Assembly: GCF_000283155.1 (NCBI RefSeq)
Contig: NW_004454267.1
Span: forward strand, 2,165,765-2,229,764
Direction of reading: 5' to 3'
Source of the DNA: Ceratotherium simum simum
Lineage: Eukaryota > Chordata > Mammalia > Perissodactyla > Rhinocerotidae
Length of the DNA stretch: 64,000 nucleotides
Positions within the stretch are counted from its first letter, which is position 1, and the number at the start of each line of letters is the position of its first letter. The notes below the pieces were generated by a model that was not told where the DNA came from, did no database searches, and worked only from the letters and a program-made list of their open reading frames with translations. Below are positions 10,561 to 20,704 of the stretch, piece by piece. Position numbers and translations under genes: made by a program.

Positions 10561-11549
10561 GCAATAAAAGATGATCTTTATAATTCTTTTCTGTTCTAGA
10601 AGCTCTGATTCTACAGGGTAATAAAAGAATGTACTAGACATTGTTGAACACAGTTGTTAAGTTTAAGGGTCTTATTGAAACTTTGAATAAATAAATAAAA
10701 AACAGAAATACCCCAACCTATTTAAAACATTACCTCCAGCAACTCCTGCAGGCTGGTTTGTTCACTGTTTCCCGAACACACCTGGTGTTTTTAAGCATAA
10801 CACAATGCAAAAAAAGACAATCAGGGATAAATCTGTAAAACAGCATAGCAAGTGTCACCTGGAACCTGAGATGAACTGATTGCTATGGCTGTGGGTTGAA
10901 TTTGTCATTTCCTGGAAGTCACAGTGAAGGGGGAAACATTGTATATTTCACAGTATTTGCTTTCAGATAGAAGACAGCATACAAATATGTCTGCAGGGTG
11001 AACATTTTTTTTCCTGGACAACTCGGTAGGAATCTACCATATCCTTACTCAAGGAATGTTAACAGTGAACAGTGTCTTTGGTGCTTTTTTTAACAGAAAG
11101 AAAAGAAAGCGTTGTTCAAATGGACAAACCTTTGGAAATACTCCTTAAAGCAGTGCATAACCTTAAATGGGACTCTGTGAAGCCTTGGCCACGAGGCTGA
11201 GAATTAGGTTCACATACTTAGTTTCACGTGAATCTCATGAAATATTGATTTAGAACTTGGAGACTCAAGATAAATGACTAAGTTAACTGGTCTTTCCATT
11301 GATATTGGGCGGCAATTGATTCATGACTGGTTTCCTCTAACAGAAATTCATGGGACAGAAATTTGGAGTTTGGGGTGATAATGCACACATTTCTCATTTT
11401 GCCATTAAATGTTGCAAGTGTTTCTTACCTAGATAACCAATTAAACTGTAACAACATCCTCTTATATTATATAGCACTATGTGGTTTTCAAAGGCCTTCA
11501 ACCTCTCTCTCAATCAATCTCCCTCTCTCTCTTTCTCTCCAAACTCTCC
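10561..11549. other. Unassigned sequence
   Basis: I see no coding exon or clear repeat. The stretch at 10720-11030 is repeat-free and could hold regulatory sequence, but no specific element is supported. Confidence 0.35.
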
Positions 11550-11680
11550 TCATCTTTGTACGACAGACACAACAGGCACCATTATTGCCCTTTACAGATG
11601 AGAAAACAAAAGGAAAGGGATTTGACAAAAATCACAAACTTGATAGTTGAGCAGCCAGAATTTGACCTTGCCGTATTCTT
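11550..11680 (-). repeat. MIR SINE fragment, antisense
   Basis: The order 'ccctttacagatgagaaaac', then a degenerate 'caaaaatcacaaacttgata', then agcagccagaatttgacc follows the antisense MIR core. Confidence 0.6.
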
Positions 11681-11682
11681 CC

Positions 11683-11780
11683 TAATAGTAATAGTAATTG
11701 TTATAGTCATTGCAATAGGAATAGTAATCACAATAGTAGTAGTAGCAGTAGCAATAGCAGTAGCAATAGTAACAGCAATG
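11683..11780. repeat. Imperfect trinucleotide tract (AGTAAT/AGTAGC)
   Basis: Repeated agt-aat, agt-agc and aat-agc units run for about 100 bp with substitutions. Both strands stay open across it and would give low-complexity Val/Ile/Ala or Thr/Ile peptides. That is a by-product of the triplet period, not a gene. Confidence 0.8.
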
Positions 11781-13099
11781 AAAACATCACAGCCTTTAGC
11801 AAGATGCTTTGCATCCATAGGTCAGTGATGCTCCACCCATCAGGAGGATGGAAGACTTCCCAAGCTCAGCAGCTCCCTCTCCTGGAGGATGCAGGAAACC
11901 ATTGCCTGTCCCATGTCTGCCGCCATTTTGACAGTTCCTCACTACCACCCACTGCCGCCATGGCAGTGCACAATGAAACAGAGATGCTTCTACCTGGATC
12001 AATTAAATGCTCAGATTTAGAGACCGGTGGCAATGGGAGACTCCCAGAGAAGGACCTGGCCCTATGGTTCTTGGCCAAGTCCTGAGATGGGGTGTATGTA
12101 GACTCACCTGTTGTTCTGACATCTGTTCCATCCCTCTCAATTCAAGATGCGCAGATGGGGTTCCCAAATGGTTTAGGGGACATCCATCCTTCATTTCCCC
12201 TCCCTCTTCTTATGCCATATCAATGAAAGAAGTTTGGAGGCTGTCAGAATAAGGTAAAAAGTGTATGTCGTATGTTAGGGTTCATGAGGTGTAGACATGT
12301 TCTCACCCAAAAGTGAATGAGAACTGGCTCCTTGCAACTCTCACATCCAGCACAGGCTGCTTAAGGGTCTCCCCACTGGCTATACACTAATCAAAAATAC
12401 AATGACCTTGGATGTAATAAAAAGAAAAAGCAACAACACATCTTTTGTTGAATGGCACACAATTCCACCGACTTCCATGTTTTCACCTTTGACAGAAGGC
12501 TAATTACCTACAAGCTACCAAATGAGTTATTAAGGACTATAGACACTGGTATTTGGGAATTAAGATCACTGCATTCCTAAAGTTCTCCAAAGACTCTAAT
12601 TCAACATTTTTGAAAGAGTAATTGGGCCATGCAGAATCCCTTATGCCCATTTTCACATGCAATAGCGGGGTCTTTGGTGCTAAGTGGCACAGGAAAAATC
12701 ATTTGAGTTGCCATAGATGAGAAAAAAAAGTTTATTGAAACTGACCACTAGAATTTCTACCTTGGCCACTATCCCATGACCTGATTCCTTCTTCCCAAGC
12801 TCCTCATTTTCTCATTGTCACCAGCTTACCTTCCTAATTACACAAGGACAAATAACAGACTTCCAGTGATGCTGCAGTCCAGCTCTCTGACTACCTGAGC
12901 GCTGAAGAGTAGAAGTCACTAATAAAGACATGGGGTGAAGGATGGAGGGGGTCTTACAGCCTGAAGAGAGAGAGGGGAAGGCGAGTCTATGGCCCATCAA
13001 TTACCAACCTCAGTGGCTGTTCATTAAGAGAGATGATTTATATACAGCACCTAACACATAATAAGTGCTCAATAAACATCAGACCCATTCGAGCCCCCT
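11781..13099. other. Unassigned sequence; L2-like tail near 13035-13080
   Basis: No exon is recognised. The words acagcacctaacacataata and gtgctcaataaacatcag near 13040-13081 are the terminal motif of a sense L2 or MIR. The remainder is single-copy-looking. Confidence 0.4.
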
Positions 13100-13380
13100 T
13101 CCTGAAGGACACAATCCATTTTCCACCTGCTGATTAATTAGCCAGAGAGCTGCATATCTGAGTGATGCACCGTACAGAGCGTGGACAGTTGATTCATCAT
13201 GAATAATGTAACGTCACATTCTGGACTATTTATATTCAGATGAATTGTATATAATATGCCATACATGCTAAAGAGGAGCATTAATATTTAGCATTCCAAG
13301 CTAAGCTGAGATGATTAATTTGGCTTTAACTTTCTATCTCCTTTGCAGAATTTTCAATCTTCTCTCCTTTTAAAGGGACA
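13100..13380. other. Candidate conserved non-coding element
   Basis: This is repeat-free, AT-rich and densely packed with transcription-factor-like words: tgattaatta (13131-13140), an AP-1-like tgattcatcat (13190-13200), an ATF/CREB half site aacgtcac near 13211, and several attaat and taatat motifs. It ends in a TTT-rich, low-G segment. The proposal rests on motif density alone. Confidence 0.3.
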
Positions 13381-13459
13381 TTATAAGAAATATTTTCTAA
13401 AACAAAGGTGAAACTTACTTATACATGGCTAAGCAGAATGTTTTGAGAGCCTTAAAAAT

Positions 13460-13830
13460 CTCCACAGCTTTTTACCCAGATATTTCGGTTCTGAGACTTT
13501 ATCTTAAGGAAACATTCCAAAGTACAGGTGAAAAAATATGCACACATATAGGATGATAGGTGGTTGGTTCAGTGAATTCATTCATTACATAGAACATTAT
13601 GCAGTCATTAAAAATTACTTACACAAAGCATTATCTGCAACCCAGAAATATACTCCTGTCATAGATTTAAGCAGAAATAATTAGCATAGACTAAAAGACT
13701 GAAAAAACAAAACGCTAAATGTTTACAATGGTTGACTTGAAGTAGTGAGTCTACCGATAATTCCTCTCCCCTACTTTTTCAAATTTTTAGAGATATATTT
13801 CCCCAATTACTTTTTTAATTGGAAAAGTTC
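13460..13830 (+). mobile_element. Old LINE (L1M/HAL1) 3' region, sense
   Basis: The order 'acccagatatttcggttctg', 'ttaaggaaacattccaaagt', 'cattatgcagtcattaaaaa', 'ctaaatgtttacaatggttg' and ttttcaaatttttagagata corresponds to the end of ORF2 and 3' UTR of old L1M/HAL1 elements. It is highly diverged. Confidence 0.55.
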
Positions 13831-13854
13831 TTTTAGAAATGAATAGAGCATCAC

Positions 13855-13960
13855 TGACTCTAAGCTCGATGAGGGCAGAGTCCCTGTTCCTCTTCCACAG
13901 TTGTGACTCCGAGTATTGGCATAGAGCCTATTGCATAAATAGACATGTAGTAATTTTTAT
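13855..13960 (+). repeat. L2 LINE 3' tail, sense
   Basis: The phrase ctaagctcgatgagggcaga, then gtccctgttcctcttccaca, then ggcatagagcctattgcata is the sense L2 terminus (gtaagctcc..gagggcagg..cctagcacag). Confidence 0.65.
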
Positions 13961-14071
13961 CAGCTGGTTTTTTTTGCAACAATAATTTCCACTATACATT
14001 TTTTTTATGTTGGTAAATTCTTGAAGCCAAGTAAATAATGAGGAGGAAGAGGGGGATAACAGTCACCAGCC

Positions 14072-14300
14072 ACCATTAATTGAGAACCTACTTTGTATGC
14101 TTGTCCTGTGCTAGCCACTTACATATATTATTTCTAATCCTTGCAACAGCCTTGCGAGTAAATGTCATTATCTGTATATTTCAGAGGTGGAAACTGAGGC
14201 ACACTGAGAAAGCTAAGGAATTTGCCCCACTCCTACAGCTGGTAAGAGTGAATAAAATCCAACTGTGTGACTCCAGTGTTTTCACTCTTTCTACCAGAAC
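14072..14300 (-). repeat. MIR SINE, antisense, near full length
   Basis: Reads ttgagaacctactttgtatg, ttacatatattatttctaat, gtggaaactgaggcacactg and ctacagctggtaagagtg, then tgtgactccagtgttttcac. This is the standard antisense MIR order. Confidence 0.85.
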
Positions 14301-14744
14301 TCATGTGGCCATTTGGATTATTCTAGTGAATTCCATAAGCAGGAGCTCTCTTGACACAAAGATAGCAAACGTCTAACATTTCAATTTTCCATCACAGAGG
14401 TTCCTGAGTGATCGCTACTCCTCCTAGTTTAGTGCACATGAGAAGGGTCTATGTATTTGAAATTGGGCATTTAATGACCAAGGATGCCTTTCCCTCACCC
14501 ATCCTCTCTCTAAATCCATTCGGATTCCTTCCTTGAAGCCCCAGGACTCAGCCTTCCAGAGTCCCTTGGCCCCCTGGCAAGGCCAGAGTGGACAGCTGTG
14601 CCCTTGGCTGTCTTGGCCACCCACACCCACCACCCTGGAGGCAGACGCTGCTGTTGACTGCGAAGTGAGACAGTGATGAGCTCTGGTGGGCCTTGAGTTT
14701 GTTGGATTTGCAGGTTTAGAATATGGTTACCTTCAAGGAGCCTT
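14301..14744. other. Unassigned sequence
   Basis: Nothing is recognised. The part at 14520-14640 is moderately GC-rich but has no CpG cluster. Confidence 0.35.
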
Positions 14745-15320
14745 CTTCATTCTTTCTGCAAATACTTATTGAGCGCCTGCTATGCCCAGCATAGTGCTAA
14801 GTGCTGGAGTTTCAGGGGATCCAAACATATGAGATCCATGTCTGTCTGGGGCTCACACCCCACTGGGGGAGGCAGACACGAACAGCTAGAATCACACATA
14901 GCAGCTATAAACTGCCACGTGCTGTGATGGAGAAGTACGTGGAGATTATGATAGGGACATTCTTCCCCGGTCTGGAGGCCACTGAGGAAGTACCAATTGT
15001 CTGGAACATAAGGATGAATAGAAATTAATTTAGCCAAGAGGGCGGAGAGGGAGGAATCACGTGACTAAAGGAAACACGGCACCTTTGAGAAATAAAAATG
15101 GTCAGAATTTCCCAGAGCCCAGAGGAGCTAGTGAGAGAAGAGCCCAGAGAAGAAGGTGGAAGCCTGACACAGTTCCCACAAGTCTACTAAGGACCCTAAG
15201 GGCCATGATAAAGATGCTCACATTTATCCCAAGAGCAAAAGGAAGTCATTAAAGTATGACAAGCAGCCTCAAATTATGTTTTTAAAACATCCCTCTGACT
15301 GGTGTGGGAAATGAGCCGGG
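14745..15320 (-). repeat. L2 LINE, antisense, about 570 bp
   Basis: Starts ttcattctttctgcaaatac, ttattgagcgcctgctatgc, and continues through ctcacaccccactgggggag, ccaagagggcggagagggag and aagtcattaaagtatgacaa to aaacatccctctgactggtg. These are successive blocks of the antisense L2 3' region, in order. Confidence 0.8.
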
Positions 15321-15329
15321 GAGGGACAA

Positions 15330-15645
15330 GAGCGGATGCAAACTCCTCCTTTCATCCCCTAGCATCTCTTGATCCATCACACACATCTGGGATATTGCCT
15401 CCTTCATGAAGTCTACTCTGGACCTGCACGTCTGTCTTAGGTGCCCCTCATGTGCCCCTAACACTCTGTACTTTCCCCATCTCAGCGTGTGTCACAATAT
15501 ATTGGAATTTCCTATTTACTTCTCTGAAACATCACCAGTGTGTAAGCTCTATGAAGTCAAGGATCACATTTATCTTGTCCATGCTTATATCCCCAGTGCC
15601 ACCAACAATGTTGGTCCACAGCAGGCATTCAATAAACGTTCACAG
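15330..15645 (+). repeat. L2 LINE 3' end, sense
   Basis: Reads tgtgtaagctctatgaagtc, catgcttatatccccagtgc and caggcattcaataaacgttc. This is the sense L2 terminus. It lies head-to-head with the antisense L2 just upstream. Confidence 0.75.
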
Positions 15646-15649
15646 AATA

Positions 15650-15885
15650 CTAACATTTCACTGAGTTCCTACTACGTGCCAGGAATCCTTCTAATCCTTT
15701 TGTATGTATTAACCCACCCTATTCTTCTAGTATCCCTATGCAGCAGGTTCTATTATAATCCCCATTGTAACAGATGAGTAAACCGAGGCACAGAGAGGCT
15801 GGATAACACGCCCAGGGTGATGTGACTACTACGTGGCACCATTGGGTTCATAGTCCATGCTCTCAACCACAACACTATAATGAAT
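15650..15885 (-). repeat. MIR SINE, antisense, near full length
   Basis: Reads tgagttcctactacgtgcca, ttgtatgtattaacccaccc, gagtaaaccgaggcacagag, ggataacacgcccagggtga and ccatgctctcaaccacaaca, the full antisense MIR order. Confidence 0.9.
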
Positions 15886-16916
15886 AACAAAAGAATGGAA
15901 TTCTGCTCTGTTATAGCCAGCATTTAATTATCTGTATTAATGGTTTAAAGCAGTTGCCTGTATCATCCAAAACAGTGAGTAACTGCGAAATAATCCCTGG
16001 TGGACTCAGTGATACATATGGGTTTTTTTCAGTACATTGACCTTCGTAAATTACCACTTAAAATAGCCAATGACAAAACTGATTCCTGTTCCCTAAGTAG
16101 CAATCAAACTAATGGACAGGAAGTAACTAAGAACTAAACTAGCTAAGCCAAAAAAAGCACTCAATCAACAAATTTAATTGGCATGCACTTCATCTTCAAG
16201 CTCCCACCATCTTCCTCTGCTCCCCATCACTGCCAGATTTCTTGAAAGCATATCCCACACCCACTATTTCTACTTCCTTACCTCCTATTCCCTCATCCTG
16301 AAATTGGGTCTTTGTTCCCACAAGTCTACTAAAGTCCACTCTGCAAAAAGTCACCAATGGCCACTGTATTGCCACGTCCAATGGCTTCCTGTCACCTCTG
16401 GAGTTGTTTACGGCATTTGATCCTCTGCAGTATCTTCTTCTCCTTGAAATTCCTCTCTGAGCACCTTGGACACTGCTACCTGCTCTGAAGAGCAGACTAA
16501 AGCACAAGGGATCTGGAGGACCACGTTTTACTTCTCACCTCTCTATGATTGGGAAAAACACATACTCTCCCTCTGCCCCAAGGAACAACCCATTGTGTGC
16601 TGCTGTGAGATTAATCAGTCCTAGCTGTGACTTTCTCTCTCTTTTCCTCTCCTAATCTTATAGGACGTCACCAAGAATTTAGATAAGGCAGTAAGTACAT
16701 CAATCAATTCAAAAATATATACATAAATGAAATCTCCATATAGAGGGTACCGTGTTGAATTCTGAGAGTTGCCGTCAGTGTCAGTGAGATTTAACCTAAC
16801 CAAGAAAATTAATTTTGGGTTTTTTTTTCATTCTTGCAAAGGATTTCATTTAAAGACATGAGAGGTACAGAGTTTCAGAGATGAGGGGACCTAGTGATCA
16901 GATAGACTAGGAGATG
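15886..16916. other. Unassigned sequence
   Basis: No exon or clear repeat is seen. The part at 16230-16620 is C/T-rich and could be a heavily decayed LINE or LTR, but I cannot assign it. Confidence 0.35.
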
Positions 16917-17149
16917 CCTGTCACTACATTTATAATTTTATTTATTTATATTTTTATCCCCAAAGCCCCAGTAGATAGTTATATGTCATAGCTGCACATC
17001 CTTCTAGTTGCTGTATGTGGGACGCGGCCTCAGCATGGCCGGAGAAGCGGTGCGTCAGTGCGCGCCCGGGATCCGAACCCGGGCCGCCAGCAGCGGAGCA
17101 CACACACTTAACCGCTAAGCCATGGGGCCGGCCCCTGTCACTACATTTA
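16917..17149 (-). mobile_element. ERE SINE, antisense, with 16-bp perfect target-site duplication
   Basis: A minus-strand tRNA-derived SINE (body 16933-17133). Its T-rich tail lies at 16933-16955, then caaagccccagtagatagtt and cagcatggccggagaagcgg. The antisense B box ggatccgaacc is at 17069-17079, the antisense A box ccgctaagcca at 17112-17122, and the head ggggccggcc at the right end. The 16-bp target cctgtcactacattta is identical at 16917-16932 and 17134-17149. Well-kept CpGs and the exact duplication point to a relatively recent insertion. The tail part of the family is shortened relative to the copy at 10169. Confidence 0.97.
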
Positions 17150-17154
17150 AACAT

Positions 17155-17380
17155 TGTGATGAGCTGCAAAGGGCTTGGGCTTTGATATCAGACACTTGGG
17201 CTAAAACTCCAGTTCAGCAAATTACTGGTAGTGTAATTTCTGTACTCATACTTGACTGTCTGAGACTCAAAGTCCTTATGTGAAAAATGAGAATGATAGT
17301 AGAAGGGGATGAAGACAAATGGAATAATATATGTGCAAAGGTCTTGGCAGGCAGGAAGTGCTTAGTAAGTGCTCGTTTCC
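17155..17380 (+). repeat. MIR SINE, sense
   Basis: Reads cttgggctttgatatcagac, ctgtctgagactcaaagtcc, gtgaaaaatgagaatgatag and ggaagtgcttagtaagtgct, the sense MIR order. The ERE at 16917 landed close to its 5' end. Confidence 0.75.
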
Positions 17381-17439
17381 TCTCCCTGCCCTCTGGATTC
17401 AAAGGATTTGGATGCTGCCGTACTCCCTAAACCAGAAAC

Positions 17440-17800
17440 ACTACTAAGAGCTCCCTTCATAGCATGAGCTTCCCCACATCTTCCAGCACCTTGAAGCTGG
17501 GCAGGGCCGCGCGACGAGGACCGTCCAACAAAATGTGAGTGGGCGTCCTCTGGGTCACTTCCTGGCTGAAGCATTCAGGAGCCAGTGCAAGATGCTCCAG
17601 CAGTCTGTTCCCTTGTGGCAGCAACCTGGAAGCCACCAGATCAAAGCAGCCTGTATTTCTGAGTCACCACCAGGAAGGCAGCCCTGGAGAGCTGCCTAGC
17701 CTGCTGCGGAATTTGCATGAGTGACGCATAAACATTGTTGTGCTAAACCACTAAATTTCTGGGTTAGTCTGTTATTAGGGCATAGCCTAGCCCGTCCTGA
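17440..17800 (+). mobile_element. MLT1-type MaLR LTR, sense
   Basis: The 3' half reads ggcagccctggagagctgcc, cataaacattgttgtgctaa, accactaaatttctgggtta and agcctagcccgtcctgatta. This is the typical ending of MLT1-class LTRs (gttgttttaagccactaag, then cctgactaata). The 5' part is heavily diverged. It is a non-coding solo LTR. Confidence 0.65.
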
Positions 17801-17949
17801 TTAAATCCATCCCTCACTGGGGGTTCCTGTGTTCCCAGTGGTGGAAGCAGGGATGAAGTAACCTCTTCCCTTTCTTTTACCCACGGTCCTCACTATTAGC
17901 ATCTCTTCTTTCTTTCCTCCTTCTTCTTCACACACTAGCATCCGATCTC

Positions 17950-18080
17950 CTAGTTTTACTTTCAGAGAACCTGAAGTCTGGAGAGGTGAAATGACTTGTC
18001 TAAAGCAACACAGCACATAAGTGGCACAGCCAGGCCAAGAAACCAGGTCCCCTGACTTCCCTACTGCTCTCCTACCCACA
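17950..18080 (-). repeat. MIR SINE, antisense
   Basis: Reads tctggagaggtgaaatgact, tgtctaaagcaacacagcac and caagaaaccaggtcccctga, matching the antisense MIR centre and head. Confidence 0.7.
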
Positions 18081-18109
18081 CTCCACCATCACCCTAAAGC
18101 TTACAACTT

Positions 18110-18420
18110 CAAACGTTAATAACGTTCTGAGCTTGCCATATCTTTCAGTCACCGCAAGCGAGATGATCCATACTACATTAATGCACTAATTACCAACAGA
18201 GCACCTTACATGCCCTAATCACCAGCAACAAGTATTGTCAATGCACCGTCCTGTTTGCCAGGACATGTGAAATATTCTCAGACTTGTTCTCAACGTTTGG
18301 CACGAGGAGGGAAGACATAATACAATGAACAATCGATTCATTTCATATTGACAACCAGTTAGGCGGCCCTTCTGTTATTATTCTTTGTCAGCTAAACAAA
18401 ATCCAACAGAGCCGCGGAGC
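18110..18420. other. Candidate conserved non-coding element
   Basis: This is repeat-free sequence with a high density of factor-like words: cgttaataacgtt (18114-18126), ctacattaatgcactaatta, gaacaatcgattcatttcat (SOX-like acaat plus atcgat, near 18327-18346) and ctttgtcagctaaacaaaat. It retains several isolated CpGs, which is unusual in decayed DNA. There is no coding frame. Confidence 0.3.
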
Positions 18421-18429
18421 AAAGGTGGC

Positions 18430-18705
18430 TGATAGGAGAGATTTGGATCCTCATCCTTCCCCTTTTTACCTCTGTGAGTTTTTCAAAGCCTCAGATCTTT
18501 AGCCATAAAATGGGAATAAAAGTAACGCCAGCCTCATGGGGTTGCCCTGGGAATTCAACAGCATCGTGAGCATAAAGTCCTAAGCAATGAGGTATGAGTA
18601 TCCCCATTGCACAGACAAGAGAAATTGAGGCTCGGAGAGGTTAAGTAAGTTGTCCAAGGCCACACAGCTGGTAAACAGTAAAAAGTGAAGCCAGGATTTT
18701 AATCC
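18430..18705. repeat. MIR pair: sense (18430-18590) then antisense (18595-18705)
   Basis: The first part reads tttttcaaagcctcagatct, agccataaaatgggaataaa and ctcatggggttgccctggga, a sense MIR. The second reads agaaattgaggctcggagag, gttaagtaagttgtccaagg and ccacacagctggtaaacagt, an antisense MIR. Together they form a loose inverted pair. Confidence 0.8.
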
Positions 18706-18889
18706 AGGGTGACCTGCATTTTTTTTTCCACTTCACAACAGTGTGCTAATTCAATTTCATTCTTTGTGGATTTTCTGTCGTCAAATATCTTCGTGGATAT
18801 GTATTTTGGGAAATCTAAAAGAAATCCTACTTGAGAGCAGAGGAATGAGCATATTGCCTGGGCTGTCATTTGGAACATATTCAGCCATA

Positions 18890-19435
18890 TGCACTTATTG
18901 AGCACTTACTGTGTGCCCAGCACACTGTGTAATACTGGGATCATGAGGACGCATAAGATATGGCCCTGGCCTTCGAGGCTGTCAGGGTCCAACAGGGAAG
19001 ACTAATACAAATGTGAGTCAATTACAATAGCCTCAACAACACAACAAAATATGAGAACACAGAGGAGAGAGGGTAACTCCAGAGAGACTTTAGAGGAAGC
19101 AAAACCTAAAGCAAGTTTTGAAAGATCAATAAATACCTGCATGCAGATTTGGGGAGAAAGGGCATTCCAGATGCAAGATCAGCACATGCAAAGTCATGGA
19201 AGTGCAAACAGGTGTGCTGTTCTCAGGACAGACAAGCAGCCGATTCTGCGGGAGTATGCTCTGTATATAAGGGGAAGGGAAGGAACAAGACTCCAGAGCA
19301 GGCTAGCGTCCGGTCACTCAGGGGGACCTCGCACTGGACTCTGAAGGCTCCTAGAAGCAGGCTGGGGTTCTGAGCAGGGGATGACAGAGTTGGTTGGCTT
19401 TACCAGAGATCCCTCTGTTTGCTGCGTGAAGCCAG
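18890..19435 (-). repeat. L2 LINE, antisense
   Basis: Starts gcacttattgagcacttact, gtgtgcccagcacactgtgt and continues through ggcattccagatgcaagatc, agcacatgcaaagtcatgga and ggggatgacagagttggttg to ccagagatccctctgtttgc. These are ordered antisense L2 blocks. The open frames on the plus strand here are within this repeat. Confidence 0.8.
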
Positions 19436-19447
19436 GTAGACCCAAAG

Positions 19448-19611
19448 CAGTGGTTCTGAACCCTGGCTACAGGGGAACATTTAAAAAAGTCCAGTGCTAG
19501 GACCCCACCCCACCCCAATTAAATAAGATGCTCTGGAGGTGCAGTCCGGACACCGGTGTATTTGAAAACTCATCGGGCAATTCTAACGTACAGCCAGGGT
19601 TCAGGCTACTG
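19448..19611 (+). mobile_element. MER5A hAT-Charlie DNA transposon
   Basis: The ends are cagtggttctgaaccctggc and gccagggttcaggctactg, imperfect inverted repeats of the MER5A type. The interior has ggaccccaccccaccccaat, taaataagatgctctggagg and gtgtatttgaaaactcatcg. Non-autonomous; no transposase. Confidence 0.85.
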
Positions 19612-19799
19612 GTGTAGAGGCAGGAGTAGCATTCAGGGGCTCATGCTAGGGAAGTAGAGTCTAGATGAAAAGAAAGGACCAGATTCAAAACAACAATATT
19701 CTAGCAGTTAAAATTGACAGTTTTCATTGATGAGATGTGGGAGCTGAGAGAGAAAGGGGAGGAGGGTTGGTGGGAGAGGGTACTCCATTGTTTTTATCA

Positions 19800-19849
19800 T
19801 GATATATATATTACATATGCACATATGTGCATATGTAATATATATATCA
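19800..19849. repeat. Perfect 50-bp AT-rich palindrome
   Basis: Bases 19800-19849 equal their own reverse complement with no mismatch and no spacer. The centre is gcacatatgtgc and the outer arms are alternating AT. The next flanking pair (a at 19799, c at 19850) does not match, so the symmetry ends sharply. This is far longer than expected by chance and could form a cruciform. No TIR-type transposon signature is seen beyond it. Confidence 0.97.
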
Positions 19850-19949
19850 CATAATATTGCCAGAAATTGATTCTAACAAGCCCATCAGCAATTATAGATG
19901 TTTTCCATCCCCAAGGTGGTTATCTATGAGATTCCGAAAAGATTACAAT

Positions 19950-20660
19950 ACTTCAAGAAAGCAGACTGCATGCTGTAACAGCATCTTCAATACTGCACAT
20001 TCATTCCACTCACCCCCCATGATCCAGAGGGATTTGTGCCGAACCCATCCTGGCCTCTTGAAGGAGAAACACCTGGGGAATTCCACGGGAGAAAGAAATT
20101 GCTGTCTTGTTAGTGCGTTATTTACTTTGACACAGAATTCTAGCAGCTGCAGCTCGGGCCCCATTGTTCACATGGTTGGGTAGGGAGTGTAATGGGAATA
20201 CCATTAATTTGATAGTTTTAAAGGAGGCGATTTCCAATTTGAATTATTCTCAAGTTGTGAAATGAATCTGAGCCGGTTTGTAAAGCAGCAAGGAGTCAAT
20301 GCACCGTATAACCTTGATTTCTCAGAGTCCCAATGCCATGGAGAAAAAATTCTCCTCTGAACCCATAATAAGGGGGTAAAAAAAAAAAAATGCCACCATC
20401 CTCCCACCCCCTAGGCAAATTAGCGAGACAAATGTTAGCCAAAAGCTCTGTAGATGCACCATTATTTACAAAGGGGAGAGGGAAGAAGATGCTGTGAAAT
20501 AAATCATACTGACAGTTCACTCAAAAAAAATCAGAATATATTATTCATGCTGCTTCTCAAGAGTTGGAAAGAAACTGGACAGGGAGAGCCAAATATGTAC
20601 TCATGTGCTTTATTTACCCATAATAACAAGTTGAATTCCTAAGGTTTAATGAAATCTGCA
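19950..20660. other. Candidate conserved or regulatory stretch, repeat-free
   Basis: Apart from short A runs near 20378 and 20522, this 700-bp stretch has no recognisable repeat. It includes gttatttactttgacacaga, cattgttcacatggttgggt, ataccattaatttgatagtt and ggtttgtaaagcagcaagga. No frame looks coding. Regulatory function is only a hypothesis. Confidence 0.25.
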
Positions 20661-20704
20661 TGCTAAACTGACGTGACAGGCTCAATCATCATGTAAATTT
20701 TTTG

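Noticed and set aside
11481..11828. Open frame with a long Val/Ile/Ala-rich segment that looks like a membrane helix
   Set aside because: The hydrophobic run comes from the AGT/AAT triplet tract, and the same tract is open on the other strand.
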